Assembly: GCA_019637075.1 (NCBI GenBank)
Contig: JAHBWI010000005.1
Location: forward strand, 62,001-126,000
DNA length: 64,000 bases
From: Nitrospiraceae bacterium
Lineage (GTDB): Bacteria; Nitrospirota; Nitrospiria; Nitrospirales; Nitrospiraceae
Direction of reading: 5' to 3'
Shown in pieces: positions 52,803 through 62,450 of this stretch; position 1 is the first letter of the stretch; each line of letters begins with the position of its first letter. The notes under the pieces were generated by a model. The model made no database searches and was not told where the DNA came from. It saw only the letters and a program-made list of their open reading frames with translations. The translations under genes and the position numbers were made by a program.

Positions 52803-53213
52803 CTAGAATTGCCGAGTCATATGGGTACGTGGGCGCGCCTCACGAACAACACGGTATGTCTCGGCATCTCGCGTCAATGCACGCCGCATTGAATCCCATC
52901 CGAACAGTCGCATCACCATTCCCATAGGTGTGATCAATCCAAAGTAGAGAATACCCAAAATGATCCTGGTATTTATCGCCCCCAGAACATGGCCCACCTT
53001 CATCCAAACCTTGAAGACAGGGGCAAGAAGGCTTGGGGCCAGTAGCCCCAATGGTACTAGTAAGGCGGCAGGAACCAAAGCCCATAGTCGAATCGACTCA
53101 CCGTAACGTATCGCGGGCCAAGAGCCGATCAGGGCAAACACACCCCCGACGAGAAGACCAAACTTTCGTAACTCCTTGCTGTTCGGTGCGATATCAACGT
53201 CAGCAGTTCCCAT
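52803..53213 (-). CDS. SxtJ-like membrane protein
   Basis: The 136-residue product has three hydrophobic segments (about 18-34, 43-66 and 81-103) and the conserved SxtJ-type features KELRKFGLLVG, VFKVWMKVGHVLGAINTRII and TPMGMVMRLFGWD. It is named for the saxitoxin cluster, where it occurs with a carbamoyltransferase and a SxtK-like protein. Here the partner DUF5989-like gene follows at 18 bases, and a carbamoyltransferase of the same strand begins the visible cluster about 9 kb upstream. A role in guiding carbamoylation or glycan export at the membrane is inferred. Confidence 0.8.
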   Translation of the reverse strand: MGTADVDIAPNSKELRKFGLLVGGVFALIGSWPAIRYGESIRLWALVPAALLVPLGLLAPSLLAPVFKVWMKVGHVLGAINTRIILGILYFGLITPMGMVMRLFGWDSMRRALTRDAETYRVVREARPRTHMTRQF

Positions 53214-53308
53214 GATTGCTCCCAGGAGAGCCGATTCTCCTGCCTCCCTAGACCAGTACTATGCACTGCATAGGCTTGATACTCGTTGTGTCAATAACCA
53301 CACAAGAG

Positions 53309-54460
53309 TCACCGCTTGGAAGGATCCCATCGGAATATGCGTTCACCCTTGAAATATCTGATCCAAGCATCAAGAATCGATAGGTTAACAAGCACAAAGA
53401 AAGCGGGAAGCTTCAGAATCCGCCGCAATGGAAATTTTTCCAGCCATACATAAATCAGCGTGCCCGCATACAAGAGGATCTGACAGCCCAAGAGGGCGCG
53501 GTAAACATCTGAATGAATCGCCAGTATTCCATTCGCCGCAAAGGCCATGATCAGCGCAAAAGGAACAAGCCATCGACAAAGCTTGTGACTGAACAGTTGC
53601 CATGCGAACAACCCATGCTTGAACGGGTTTAACAATGGCAGGCTCCTCATGAGCACGGCAATCCCTCTTAAGATCGTCCGTACTTTTCGCTGGTACTCTC
53701 GCTTTTCATCTGAAATACTCTTGTAATATCCAATGCTTGCGCTATCAGAGACCCCACGGAGCCCGCACTTCACGGAATTGAGAAGGGTATTGAAGTCGCT
53801 CTGAAGGTCTTCCGCCCAAGGAGAACAGACTTCTCGCCTGGCAGCAAAGAATGAGCCGCTTAATCCCACCAACGAGTTCACTCGGCTTTCCAGATTCCGA
53901 AGGGCCATTTCGTATCGGACATAAGCCCCCTCCCCGCTCAACTTTCCATCAGCATCGAGAAACCGATCCACGCTGCTCACGCAACCAACGGTTGGATCAT
54001 GAAAGGGCCTGACAATCGTTGCGATTCCATCGGGCGACAAGGCCGTCGCAACATCAGAAAATACCAGAACCTCTCCACTGGTCTGTGCCACGGCCAGCTT
54101 CTGGGCAGCTTCTTTTCCTTTCCGTTCAGACGCTCTGATGAGACGGACACCCCGTTCGGCATACGACAGAACTATTTCATCTGTTTTGTCATTCGAACAA
54201 TCGGAGGCTATGACAATTTCAAGCCGTTCTTGCGGGTAGACTTGTTGTAGTGAATTTTCAATCTTCTCTCTGATCCTTGATTCTTCATTAAATGCAGTAA
54301 TGATGAAAGAGACGCGCGGATAAACAGCACCACTCATAACCGGTCGATTTCTGGCGAGGGAGAGGGCCCACAAAGCAAGGAGATATCCTGCATAGGCGTA
54401 GGACACAAAGAACACCGCCCCCCAAAACAGCCATTCCACCAGCATCATCAAATCATCCAA
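53309..54460 (-). CDS. Membrane-bound family 2 glycosyltransferase
   Basis: The 383-residue protein has an N-terminal membrane helix (LFWGAVFFVSYAYAGYLLAL, about 11-30), a GT-A domain and three C-terminal helices. Motifs: VSFIITAFNEESRIREKIEN (about 49-68), IVIASDCSNDKTDEIV (about 79-94), EDLQSDFNTLL (ED general base) and EYQRKVRTILRG (Q-x-x-R motif). This is the plan of inverting transferases that work at the inner membrane. The donor sugar is unknown. It ends upstream of the SxtJ gene. Confidence 0.87.
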   Translation of the reverse strand: MDDLMMLVEWLFWGAVFFVSYAYAGYLLALWALSLARNRPVMSGAVYPRVSFIITAFNEESRIREKIENSLQQVYPQERLEIVIASDCSNDKTDEIVLSYAERGVRLIRASERKGKEAAQKLAVAQTSGEVLVFSDVATALSPDGIATIVRPFHDPTVGCVSSVDRFLDADGKLSGEGAYVRYEMALRNLESRVNSLVGLSGSFFAARREVCSPWAEDLQSDFNTLLNSVKCGLRGVSDSASIGYYKSISDEKREYQRKVRTILRGIAVLMRSLPLLNPFKHGLFAWQLFSHKLCRWLVPFALIMAFAANGILAIHSDVYRALLGCQILLYAGTLIYVWLEKFPLRRILKLPAFFVLVNLSILDAWIRYFKGERIFRWDPSKR

Positions 54461-54494
54461 CCGTTAGCCTGTGGGCAAGAGATAACTGGGGTCT

Positions 54495-55772
54495 TCAACG
54501 ACTGGCTCCCGACATACCAGACTTGGCAGGTTGAGGTGCCTCGTCGGCAGATACCCCCTCCACCTTTACCGAACGCCACGGGATATCTACAAATAGCTGG
54601 CAGACCCGTGCAAGATCTTGTTCCGTCACCCACTCATGTGTAGGTAGGGTCACTACTCGACTAGCTAACTCTCTAGCCTGCGGAACTTCGCTCCCCTGCG
54701 TCCACTCCGACAATTCTGGAACATCGCCTAAGCAAGTTGGGTAGGACCCACTGACACCCAGTCCGCATTGAGTCGCCGCTTCACAGACTGCAAGTTTGGC
54801 TTGGGCGTTCGGCAATAATACAGGAAGCCTGAGCACAACACCTTGCTTAGAGTGATCCGTCGGCAAGAGGAATCCACCAATCCGAGAAAACCACTTCGTG
54901 TAATATGCTCCGCGAGAGAGGCGGGCCCCCGAAGTAGATTCCAGCCTTCGTTTCCACCCGTGCAATAGCCCGCATCGGATTGGGTCCATGCGGAACATCG
55001 GAAAATCTTTATAGAATTTGGTTTCCCCTATGCGAAGGAATGGCAAACCCGAAGGCAGCCAGAACAATTCCGGCCGCATGAATAGCTGCATGAGGGCCAC
55101 TTCCAGAAAATTTTTGAATGCCGCAACGGTCGTTTCTTCAGGCAACCGCTGATACTGCTCCTCAATCGCTTTTCCAATACGTTCATCATTGGATAGTATT
55201 ACGCCACCAGACCCGCATGAGACGTTCTTTCCCCTTCCGAAGCTTAGGAACGATACATCCCCGAGCGTCCCAATCTGGGCACCATTCGATTTTCCTCCAA
55301 ACGCCTGAGCTGCATCTTCAAGCACAAATGCTCCATGAGGTCGGCAAATCTCTCGTACGCGCTTTACATCAGAAATACAGCCATAGAGATGTGTCGGCAA
55401 GACACATAGGGTGTCGGAGTCAACCATGCGAGCCAAGCGGCTCCAATCAAAATCAAGGGTCTCCAGTTCCACATCGCATAACCGGATCGTAAGCTCAGCA
55501 CGCCGTACAGCAGATGGCACCGAGAAGCAGGTATATCCCGGCAACACGACCTGCCGTCTCCCGGAAAGTTGGTGCAGCGCGAGAAGTATGGTTGTAAGCG
55601 CCGCTTTCCCAGACGAGACAAAAAGGGCATGACGTACGCCGAAAAAGGCGCGAAACTGCTCCTCGAGCTTGAAACGCGTTTCGCTCGGACGAAGGAGCCC
55701 AGCAAGCCCTGCGGCAAGATCTCTCCAACTCAGTGGAGCTGCGGAAGGGGGAAGGGTCCGTTGGCATTTCAT
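54495..55772 (-). CDS. DegT/DnrJ/EryC1/StrS-type aminotransferase
   Basis: The 425-residue product starts at ATG 55772, which overlaps the FemAB-like stop by four bases; a longer frame exists but would run into that gene. It has the DegT fold: FVSSGKAALTTILLAL (about 48-63), VLPGYTCFSVPSAV (about 75-88), VLEDAAQAFGG (PLP Asp, about 152-162), and SFGRGKNVSCGSGGV, whose Lys (about 178) binds PLP. It should transaminate a keto sugar nucleotide to an amino sugar or act on an amino donor in the same way. The C-terminal tail is extra and Ser/Pro-rich. Confidence 0.88.
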   Translation of the reverse strand: MKCQRTLPPSAAPLSWRDLAAGLAGLLRPSETRFKLEEQFRAFFGVRHALFVSSGKAALTTILLALHQLSGRRQVVLPGYTCFSVPSAVRRAELTIRLCDVELETLDFDWSRLARMVDSDTLCVLPTHLYGCISDVKRVREICRPHGAFVLEDAAQAFGGKSNGAQIGTLGDVSFLSFGRGKNVSCGSGGVILSNDERIGKAIEEQYQRLPEETTVAAFKNFLEVALMQLFMRPELFWLPSGLPFLRIGETKFYKDFPMFRMDPIRCGLLHGWKRRLESTSGARLSRGAYYTKWFSRIGGFLLPTDHSKQGVVLRLPVLLPNAQAKLAVCEAATQCGLGVSGSYPTCLGDVPELSEWTQGSEVPQARELASRVVTLPTHEWVTEQDLARVCQLFVDIPWRSVKVEGVSADEAPQPAKSGMSGASR

Positions 55773-56809
55773 GGGAGATATTTCACAATGCGAGGACCAA
55801 GTGCATTTGCAATTGGAATAGGCAACCGTTGCCAGACACGGATTGCTAAATCGAATTTCGGATTCTGCGGATTCAGCTGAGGAATGGCTTTCCCATCCCG
55901 AACCCAGTAATACCAGTATAGTTGGTGTGGTTTTGCGCCCCACTGCTCCTTAAATCGATAGGTCCCGCTATCCGGAGTGGATCGGCCAAAATCAAAGACA
56001 CTATACCCCCGTTGACAGGCATGTTCCAGCACCGACCCGTATAGCAGCATATTGGGGGAAAGTCGGTTAAATCTTCGATCAGCCGCAGCCCAAGGGATTT
56101 CCAGAATGGATCCGAAGCCGTAGAGAAACCCTGCGGAAACCGGGATCTTCTCATGATAGACGACACAGAGCCGAGCATCATCGGGAAAGGCCTCGAGGAT
56201 ATTTTGAAACCACATCCTGGGATACACCGGAGTTCCCAAATCTCTCATGCACCTCGAGAAGACGGAGTAGAAATCGTCGAGTCGGTCGAGTGCCCCAAAC
56301 TCGACGATCATTCCTTCCTTTTGGGCTCGCCGCACCTGACTTCTCAGTTTTGAGGGGAATGCTTGCCACAGCTGCTCAAAGCTATCAGGCAGCGCCAAGC
56401 GCATGGACACCTTCCGCTCACTCGCCGTCCAATTTGTTGTGCTTTTGGCGTCCTGCCGACACTCGATATGCTTCACGCCCAACGCATTGGCTTGCTCAAT
56501 GGCCGCAGCCTCCAGTTGGCTTTGAACCTGGTCAGATTCCGCCAGAATGCCGCCATAGTTAACGAAGGAAAGGGACACAAGAAATCGCCCAAACATCGGG
56601 CTCGACTGAAAAACCAGCGGAAGAATGCCCTTGATAACCCCTTGGTCATCCTGAGCTAATAAATACCGAGTGGCATGGCCAAACACCGTTTCGACAATCC
56701 CTCGCCATCCCGATAGATGATATCCGGAAGCCTGCGGAGACGCGAGAACGTACCGATCCCACGCTCGAAGGTCGTCAGCTGAACGGCCCAAACATGCGGT
56801 GGAAATCAT
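55769..56809 (-). CDS. FemAB family GNAT-fold protein
   Basis: The 346-residue protein has the FemAB/GNAT layout: VLASPQASGYHLSGWRGIVE near the start, ILPLVFQSSPMFGRFLVSL, FVNYGGIL (about 83-90) and a second GNAT half with AWAAADRRF and a YSVFDFGRSTPDSGTYRFKE stretch (split near residue 275). Such proteins transfer aminoacyl groups; those near exosortase-type clusters are annotated as PEP-CTERM system-associated. The substrate is unknown. The stop overlaps the aminotransferase start by four bases. Confidence 0.85.
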   Translation of the reverse strand: MISTACLGRSADDLRAWDRYVLASPQASGYHLSGWRGIVETVFGHATRYLLAQDDQGVIKGILPLVFQSSPMFGRFLVSLSFVNYGGILAESDQVQSQLEAAAIEQANALGVKHIECRQDAKSTTNWTASERKVSMRLALPDSFEQLWQAFPSKLRSQVRRAQKEGMIVEFGALDRLDDFYSVFSRCMRDLGTPVYPRMWFQNILEAFPDDARLCVVYHEKIPVSAGFLYGFGSILEIPWAAADRRFNRLSPNMLLYGSVLEHACQRGYSVFDFGRSTPDSGTYRFKEQWGAKPHQLYWYYWVRDGKAIPQLNPQNPKFDLAIRVWQRLPIPIANALGPRIVKYLP

Positions 56810-56836
56810 ACTCGTTAGGCTAACTTCACGAACGAC

Positions 56837-58213
56837 TTAGAGTGCCTGACCGGCACCAACTGCCGCATCGAGAACGCTGGACAGTTCCCCAGCCAACTGA
56901 TGGTAGTCAAATCGGGCGATTTCCTTTGCAGAAGGTGGCATAAGGCGGCGCTGTCCCCCAGCCAAATCCTCAAGCAACGCTCGAATCGCGACTGCATCAT
57001 TGGGCGTATCGAGCCCCAGGGAATGTCGGCGGACAAGATTTGCCGTGGCCCCTTCCCCACCGACTAACAGCAGTGGACGCCCTGTGGCTACATACTCATA
57101 AATTTTTGCAGGAATTTGCATCGGGGAATCCGGTTGGAGGACCAACAAGGTATTTGACCGACTCATTTCTCTCATACATGCGTCATGGGCCACGGCTGGC
57201 TCACGCTTCAGAAAGCCATGAGCTTCAAGCTCTTCCGCAAAACGATTACACTCAACATCAGCTACATCCCACCCCCCCACAAACCTCATTTTGATCTGCT
57301 TGGGCGCGATGGCATGATTCTGAAAGAGCGTCAGAACAGCCTTAAACAACGCCTTGGGCGTCCGCCGACCATACACTGTTCCGAAATGGCAGAATTCATA
57401 TCCACTCTCCTCCGACGAGGCGAAATTCTGTGCAACGGATTCGCCTGCACCCACAATTTCACGGTCATAGCCGTTAGGGATACAGACCACTTTCTGAGCG
57501 AGGGCAGGAAACTGCACGGCGAACTCCTGTTTCAATTCCTCAGTGTTCGCAACAACCCGGCTAGCCAAGCGAAACAGTCGCTCCTCAAGTCGGTGAGCCC
57601 TCCAACGAAGAAACGGGCTCGAGTAAGAATAATATGGATTGCAGGTCCAGGGATCTCGATAGTCAAGCAATAGTGGACAACGAAAATGCGTGGCCAGTTC
57701 GTGTCCGACGACGAAGCTGGTCCATGGACCTCCAGTGGCGAACACGGCATCGGGAATGTCTGGCTGCCCGAATGAACGCCCTGCCTGCACTGCTTCCGCT
57801 GCCCAGGAACATTGCCGGTCAGGAAACTCAAATATCGCTTCGAGCAGGGCCTGTTTCAGCGACGGGCGACCTTTCGAGTCTCCCGCCCCCTCTCCCTCAC
57901 CTGATTTCGGCTGAACCGTCACAGCACTCTTCGATGATATACCCTTCCATAAACCACAAACTCGGTCTCGCAGTTGTAGCAGTTGACTCAGCCTATCAAC
58001 GTACGGGACACGAATTACGGGAACCCCGTAGGGAATCCGTCGTTCCAGATTGGCATCCCGTTTATGTAAGGGATACGTATTTTCTGGATTGGTCGTCAGC
58101 ACGCAAGGTTCCCAGCCGTATGACCGCAGGTGTCGACAATACCCCAAGGGCCGCATGGCTCCACTGGCAGCCGTCGGGGGAAAATAATACGCAACAACCA
58201 GAACCTTTCTCAC
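56837..58213 (-). CDS. Family 4-like glycosyltransferase
   Basis: The 458-residue GT-B protein begins VLVVAYYFPPTAASGAMRPL and includes LLDYRDPWTCNPYY (about 198-211) in the N-terminal half. The C-terminal domain has YEFCHFGTVYGRRTPKALFK and an IPAKIYEYVATGRPLLLVGG segment, where the Glu of Y-E-Y sits at the donor site. It belongs to the large class with no E-x7-E in strict form. It transfers a sugar in the cytoplasm, and it is followed at 27 bases by the FemAB-like gene. Confidence 0.87.
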   Translation of the reverse strand: MRKVLVVAYYFPPTAASGAMRPLGYCRHLRSYGWEPCVLTTNPENTYPLHKRDANLERRIPYGVPVIRVPYVDRLSQLLQLRDRVCGLWKGISSKSAVTVQPKSGEGEGAGDSKGRPSLKQALLEAIFEFPDRQCSWAAEAVQAGRSFGQPDIPDAVFATGGPWTSFVVGHELATHFRCPLLLDYRDPWTCNPYYSYSSPFLRWRAHRLEERLFRLASRVVANTEELKQEFAVQFPALAQKVVCIPNGYDREIVGAGESVAQNFASSEESGYEFCHFGTVYGRRTPKALFKAVLTLFQNHAIAPKQIKMRFVGGWDVADVECNRFAEELEAHGFLKREPAVAHDACMREMSRSNTLLVLQPDSPMQIPAKIYEYVATGRPLLLVGGEGATANLVRRHSLGLDTPNDAVAIRALLEDLAGGQRRLMPPSAKEIARFDYHQLAGELSSVLDAAVGAGQAL

Positions 58214-58247
58214 GATGTTGACCTTGCGCCCACCATCGCCAAGGTGT

Positions 58248-59378
58248 TCACGCCACCTGCCGCAGTTTAATCTGCTCCTGCAACACCCTCACGATGCGTT
58301 CAGAGGCGTGACCGTCCCACAACGGAGGCGGTGGCAAAGATCTAACAGGCAAATCCAGTGCATTTCCGGTTTCTTCGAGAATGCGCTTCGGGGAGGAGCC
58401 GATGACACGGTTTGTCCCATGAGTAACCGTAACCGGTCGCTCTGTATTCTCACGCAAAGTCAAACATGGGACGCCCAACACCGTGGTCTCTTCCTGAATG
58501 CCACCAGAATCCGTCAGCACCAGCCGTGCATTTGCCACCAGTGACATGAAATCAAGATAGCCGATGGGGTCCATGCAATGCACACCCTTGACTGGAGTCG
58601 GAGGCGGACCGAAATACAGCCCTGGCCCGAGTTCTCCCATAGCTTCCAGCGCCTTCTTCGTACGCGGGTGGATGGGAAATATCACCGGCAGGCGACGTCC
58701 AACCTCTAGCAAACTTTCTACAAGCCCTCTAAGAATTGTCATGTTGTCGACATTGGAAGGTCGATGCAAGGTCGTCACGGCGTATTGGCTCCGTTGCAAT
58801 CCAAGCCGAGTCAGGATGGTGGATTGACCCCACAAACGGCGCGACGCCTCCAGCGAATCGATCATGACATTGCCTACTTCGAAAACCTTGCTCTTGGGTA
58901 CCCCTTCTGCCATCAGATTCCGCGTACCACTCTCCTCCGTGACAAAAAGGTAATCTGACACCGCATCGGTAACGATGCGGTTAATTTCTTCCGGCATCGA
59001 CCGATCCCCGCTTCGAAGGCCCGCTTCCACATGCGCGACGGGGATATGCAACTTGACCGCGGTAAGGGCGGCCGCCATCGTCGAATTCACGTCGCCGACT
59101 ACCAATACAAGATCCGGCCGTTCACGCTCCAGAATCGGCTCCATTCGTTTCATAACCTCTGCAGTCTGAACCGCATGGGTGCCAGACCCGACGTCCAGCG
59201 ATACATCGGGTAAAGGGATCTGAAGGTCTTCAAAAAATTGACCCGCCATCTTCACGTCATAATGTTGCCCCGTATGAACGAGTAACGGGGTGATGCCCGG
59301 GTGCTTTCGCATTTCCCTGATCAGCGGAGCAATTTTCATAAAGTTCGGACGGGCACCGACAACGTTCAATACTTTCAT
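58248..59378 (-). CDS. wecB: UDP-N-acetylglucosamine 2-epimerase (non-hydrolysing)
   Basis: WecB interconverts UDP-GlcNAc and UDP-ManNAc for glycan synthesis. The 376-residue length is standard. Motifs seen are VGARPNFMKIAPLIREMR (about 6-23), VHTGQHYD (about 35-42), VVGDVNSTMAAALTA (about 94-108), HVEAGLRSGD (about 117-126), SDSGGIQEETTVLGVPCLT around residue 290 and ENTERPVTVTHGTN. All active-site elements are present. Its product could be a building block of the exopolysaccharide made here. Confidence 0.95.
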   Translation of the reverse strand: MKVLNVVGARPNFMKIAPLIREMRKHPGITPLLVHTGQHYDVKMAGQFFEDLQIPLPDVSLDVGSGTHAVQTAEVMKRMEPILERERPDLVLVVGDVNSTMAAALTAVKLHIPVAHVEAGLRSGDRSMPEEINRIVTDAVSDYLFVTEESGTRNLMAEGVPKSKVFEVGNVMIDSLEASRRLWGQSTILTRLGLQRSQYAVTTLHRPSNVDNMTILRGLVESLLEVGRRLPVIFPIHPRTKKALEAMGELGPGLYFGPPPTPVKGVHCMDPIGYLDFMSLVANARLVLTDSGGIQEETTVLGVPCLTLRENTERPVTVTHGTNRVIGSSPKRILEETGNALDLPVRSLPPPPLWDGHASERIVRVLQEQIKLRQVA

Positions 59379-59469
59379 GCGTTCATCCTATGTGAAATAT
59401 CGGCCAAGTCTGAGGCTGCTGATCAGCCCCTACCAACGCGGCGTTACGGGGAATCTCCGTCAAAGTCCA

Positions 59470-61362
59470 TCAGGCTACAGCTGGATTCTGGTGCAGGAGG
59501 TTAGAGACAATTTCGAACTCGGCCACATGAAACAGCCGGTTGGCGACATCTATCTCTCCTCGTCGATGACGCTCGAGGTCGGCTAGCACAACATCGGCAT
59601 TATAGATCCCTCGCTCACGAATGCCTTTACTCCCGAGAAGATCGCGCAATGGTTCATACAGATCATGCGCAAACCACTTCTTACTGCTAGTAGGGAACCC
59701 CATTTTGTCGACCCGTGTACGAACTGATTCCGGGATTCTCCCGCGCATGCCTTCCCGTAGAACGAACTTGTTCCATGGACCTCTAATTTTCCACTCATCA
59801 GAGAGGCCGAACAGAAACGCCACCAAGCGATAATCCATGAAGGGAAGCCGAGCCTCCACAGAATGGGCCATTGAATTGCGATCTTCAATTCTCAGATACA
59901 GCGGCAATGGGGCGGATCGCACAGACTGCTTCAATGACTCAGTGAGCGCATTTGCTCCAACCGTTGTCGGCTTGTTACTCCACTGGTCAATCAATTCGGG
60001 AGTGAACCATCCATTCCGCTTGAGGTCTGCTTCTCGCTTCGCACCAGCCCATTCTCTGTAGAGACCAATTTTCTGCAGTTGCCAAGCAGTTGCGCGAGCC
60101 GAAGCAGAGGCGAGGTTGCTGCCTGTTTGCCCACCGTGTGCAGCCGTGTATGCGGAGACTGCACCATATGCAGACCCGATTCGCCCTTGAGATAAAAGAG
60201 TGGCCCATGCGTCCATGAAGTAGCTCGAATATCCGCCGATCGTCTCATCTGCACCTTGACCATTAAGCACCACTCTAATCCCGTGAGACGAGGCCAACCG
60301 CATAAGCTGGTATCCCACAATCGCTGTCATCGTATGAACGGGCTCATCCTGGAACCAAAGCATGCGCTCGAGGTCAGCCCATAATTCGGCCGGACTAGTT
60401 TGCAGCTGTTGGAGGCAGGCTCCAGTTTGCTTTAGCGTGTCCGCAATGTATTTGGATTCGTCGAAATCTTTGTCCATGTAACAGAAAGCGAGCAAAGACT
60501 CCTGCGAACCCGCACCGGAATCTAGTCGATGACGCGCGGCGGCACAAATTATGGAAGTGGAATCTAAGCCACCGGACAAGAACACCCCGACTGGTACGTC
60601 ACTACGCATGCGAATGCGCACAGAATCCTCAAAAAGATCCGCGAACTCTGCGGCCGGGTTTCCGCAGATGGCAGACGGCAGATTGTCGAGCGACCAGAAC
60701 ATCCATTGATCCCAGGATCCTTCCAAGTCGACCTCAAAGCCACTCCCAGGGGGAATTTGGTGAATACCCGTGTAAAACGTGTCACATTGTGTATCCAGCT
60801 GCTGCTCAAGAAAAAATCGGGCCGCGACGCTCCAGTTAATCGCAGACGAGTAACAACCGGATGCACGAATCGCCTTGATCTCCGAAGCAAACAGAATGGT
60901 CTGCTCACCACGATAGTAGAATAATGGCTTAACTCCGAAGCGATCCCGTGATCCAAAAAGCCGTCGTTCCCGGCGATCGTAGATGACAAAGGCCCACATG
61001 CCATTTAGCCGCGATAGACACCCGCGACCCCACTGCCGATAGGCAGCCAGTAGCACCTCGCTGTCGCCGCTTGAGCGGAATCGATGGCCCAACCTCTCAA
61101 GCTCGCCCCTCAATTCGAGATAATTAAAAATCTCTCCATTAAACACAAGGATGAGTTGGCCATCCTCGCTCACCATTGGTTGATGCCCAGCCTGCGAAAG
61201 ATCGAGGATGGAAAGACGCCGAAAGCCCATCCCCACTGCTCCATCCATGTAGAGCCCATGATCATCTGGCCCACGGTGGACTAGGCTCGAGGCCATTCGC
61301 TCGACCACGGCTTGGGGAACAGGCCTGCCTCCGACGCCAAGGGCAACAGCGATTCCGCACAT
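59470..61362 (-). CDS. asnB: Asparagine synthase-like amidotransferase (class B)
   Basis: The 630-residue protein begins MCGIAVALG, with Cys2 as the glutaminase nucleophile. The N-terminal class II glutaminase domain includes RRLSILDLSQAGHQPM and VFNGEIFNYLELRGEL. The synthase domain starts with the ATP site SGGLDSTSIICAAA (about 264-277) and includes LNGQGADETIGGYSSYF. It transfers ammonia from glutamine to a carboxylate. In exopolysaccharide and exosortase-linked clusters such enzymes are thought to amidate sugars rather than aspartate; the target here is not known. Confidence 0.9.
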   Translation of the reverse strand: MCGIAVALGVGGRPVPQAVVERMASSLVHRGPDDHGLYMDGAVGMGFRRLSILDLSQAGHQPMVSEDGQLILVFNGEIFNYLELRGELERLGHRFRSSGDSEVLLAAYRQWGRGCLSRLNGMWAFVIYDRRERRLFGSRDRFGVKPLFYYRGEQTILFASEIKAIRASGCYSSAINWSVAARFFLEQQLDTQCDTFYTGIHQIPPGSGFEVDLEGSWDQWMFWSLDNLPSAICGNPAAEFADLFEDSVRIRMRSDVPVGVFLSGGLDSTSIICAAARHRLDSGAGSQESLLAFCYMDKDFDESKYIADTLKQTGACLQQLQTSPAELWADLERMLWFQDEPVHTMTAIVGYQLMRLASSHGIRVVLNGQGADETIGGYSSYFMDAWATLLSQGRIGSAYGAVSAYTAAHGGQTGSNLASASARATAWQLQKIGLYREWAGAKREADLKRNGWFTPELIDQWSNKPTTVGANALTESLKQSVRSAPLPLYLRIEDRNSMAHSVEARLPFMDYRLVAFLFGLSDEWKIRGPWNKFVLREGMRGRIPESVRTRVDKMGFPTSSKKWFAHDLYEPLRDLLGSKGIRERGIYNADVVLADLERHRRGEIDVANRLFHVAEFEIVSNLLHQNPAVA

Positions 61363-61404
61363 CCTAGGTCCCTACCATTGACTGATTCTCGCCAGGCTGC
61401 AGTC

Positions 61405-62415
61405 CTACTGCGATACAACTTGCCGGAAATACTCTGTAGTCTTTCGGATGCCGTCCTCTAGCTCGACACGAGGCTCCCATCCAAGCAGCGCCTTTGCGCG
61501 CGTAATGTCAGGCCGGCGAACTTTGGGGTCGTCTGCGGGAAGAGGACGTTCCTCGATGATACTCTTGGAGCCAGTCAGCTTCAGAATTATCTTCGCGATC
61601 TCACGAACGGTCAGCTCTCGAGGATTTCCGATGTTCACAGGGTCATGAATACTATCTAAGGTGGAATCAGCCTTCTGAGTCAGGAATTTTGCCCGGTCCG
61701 TCCGCTCGGCAGGAGATTTGTCAGACTTGGCCATCAATAAGGCCACGATACCACGAACCAAGTCGTCCACATAGCAAAAGCTTCTCGTCTGTGAGCCATC
61801 CCCAAATACCGTCAATGGCTTCCCTTGCAATGCCTGGACAATAAAGTTTGACACCACACGACCGTCTTTGGGCCGCATACGTGGGCCGTAGGTATTGAAA
61901 ATTCTCACGATCCGCGTATCGACACCGTGGTACCGGTGGTAGGCCATCGTCATGGCTTCGGCAAAGCGCTTGGCTTCATCATAGACGCCTCGAGCACCAA
62001 TCGGATTCACATTGCCCCAGTAGGTTTCAGGTTGCGGATTCAACAGGGGGTCACCATATACCTCGGACGTACTCGCAAGGAGAAACCGAGCGCCCTTGGC
62101 TTTGGCTAACCCAAGCGCCTTATGGGTGCCCAACGCTCCTACCTTCAGCGTCGCGATCGGCATCTCCAAATAGTCTTGGGGGCTGGCCGGCGAGGCAAAA
62201 TGCATCACGGCATCCAAGTGCCCGTCCACGTGGAGGTAATCACAAACATTGTACTTTACAAAGCTGAACTTGGAGTTTCCGATGAGATGCGCGATATTTT
62301 CGGCCCGACCTGTGATCAGATTATCTAAAGCGATAACCTCATGTCCCTGTCCGATCAACAAGTCCGACAAATGACTCCCGAGAAATCCGGCACCACCGGT
62401 GATTAAAATTCGCAT
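61405..62415 (-). CDS. NAD-dependent UDP-sugar epimerase/decarboxylase (UXS-like)
   Basis: The 336-residue extended SDR enzyme has [15 protein letters not shown] (NAD motif, residues 7-21), the catalytic pair [17 protein letters not shown] (Ser/Thr) and [13 protein letters not shown] (Tyr and Lys), and [18 protein letters not shown]. The arrangement is that of UDP-glucuronate decarboxylase, which makes UDP-xylose. Other UDP-sugar epimerases are close relatives and cannot be excluded. It starts 36 bases after the carbamoyltransferase gene ends. Confidence 0.85.
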   Translation of the reverse strand: MRILITGGAGFLGSHLSDLLIGQGHEVIALDNLITGRAENIAHLIGNSKFSFVKYNVCDYLHVDGHLDAVMHFASPASPQDYLEMPIATLKVGALGTHKALGLAKAKGARFLLASTSEVYGDPLLNPQPETYWGNVNPIGARGVYDEAKRFAEAMTMAYHRYHGVDTRIVRIFNTYGPRMRPKDGRVVSNFIVQALQGKPLTVFGDGSQTRSFCYVDDLVRGIVALLMAKSDKSPAERTDRAKFLTQKADSTLDSIHDPVNIGNPRELTVREIAKIILKLTGSKSIIEERPLPADDPKVRRPDITRAKALLGWEPRVELEDGIRKTTEYFRQVVSQ

Positions 62416-62450
62416 CGAACTCTTCCTCCTTCATAAGCTGGCTTCGCCTG

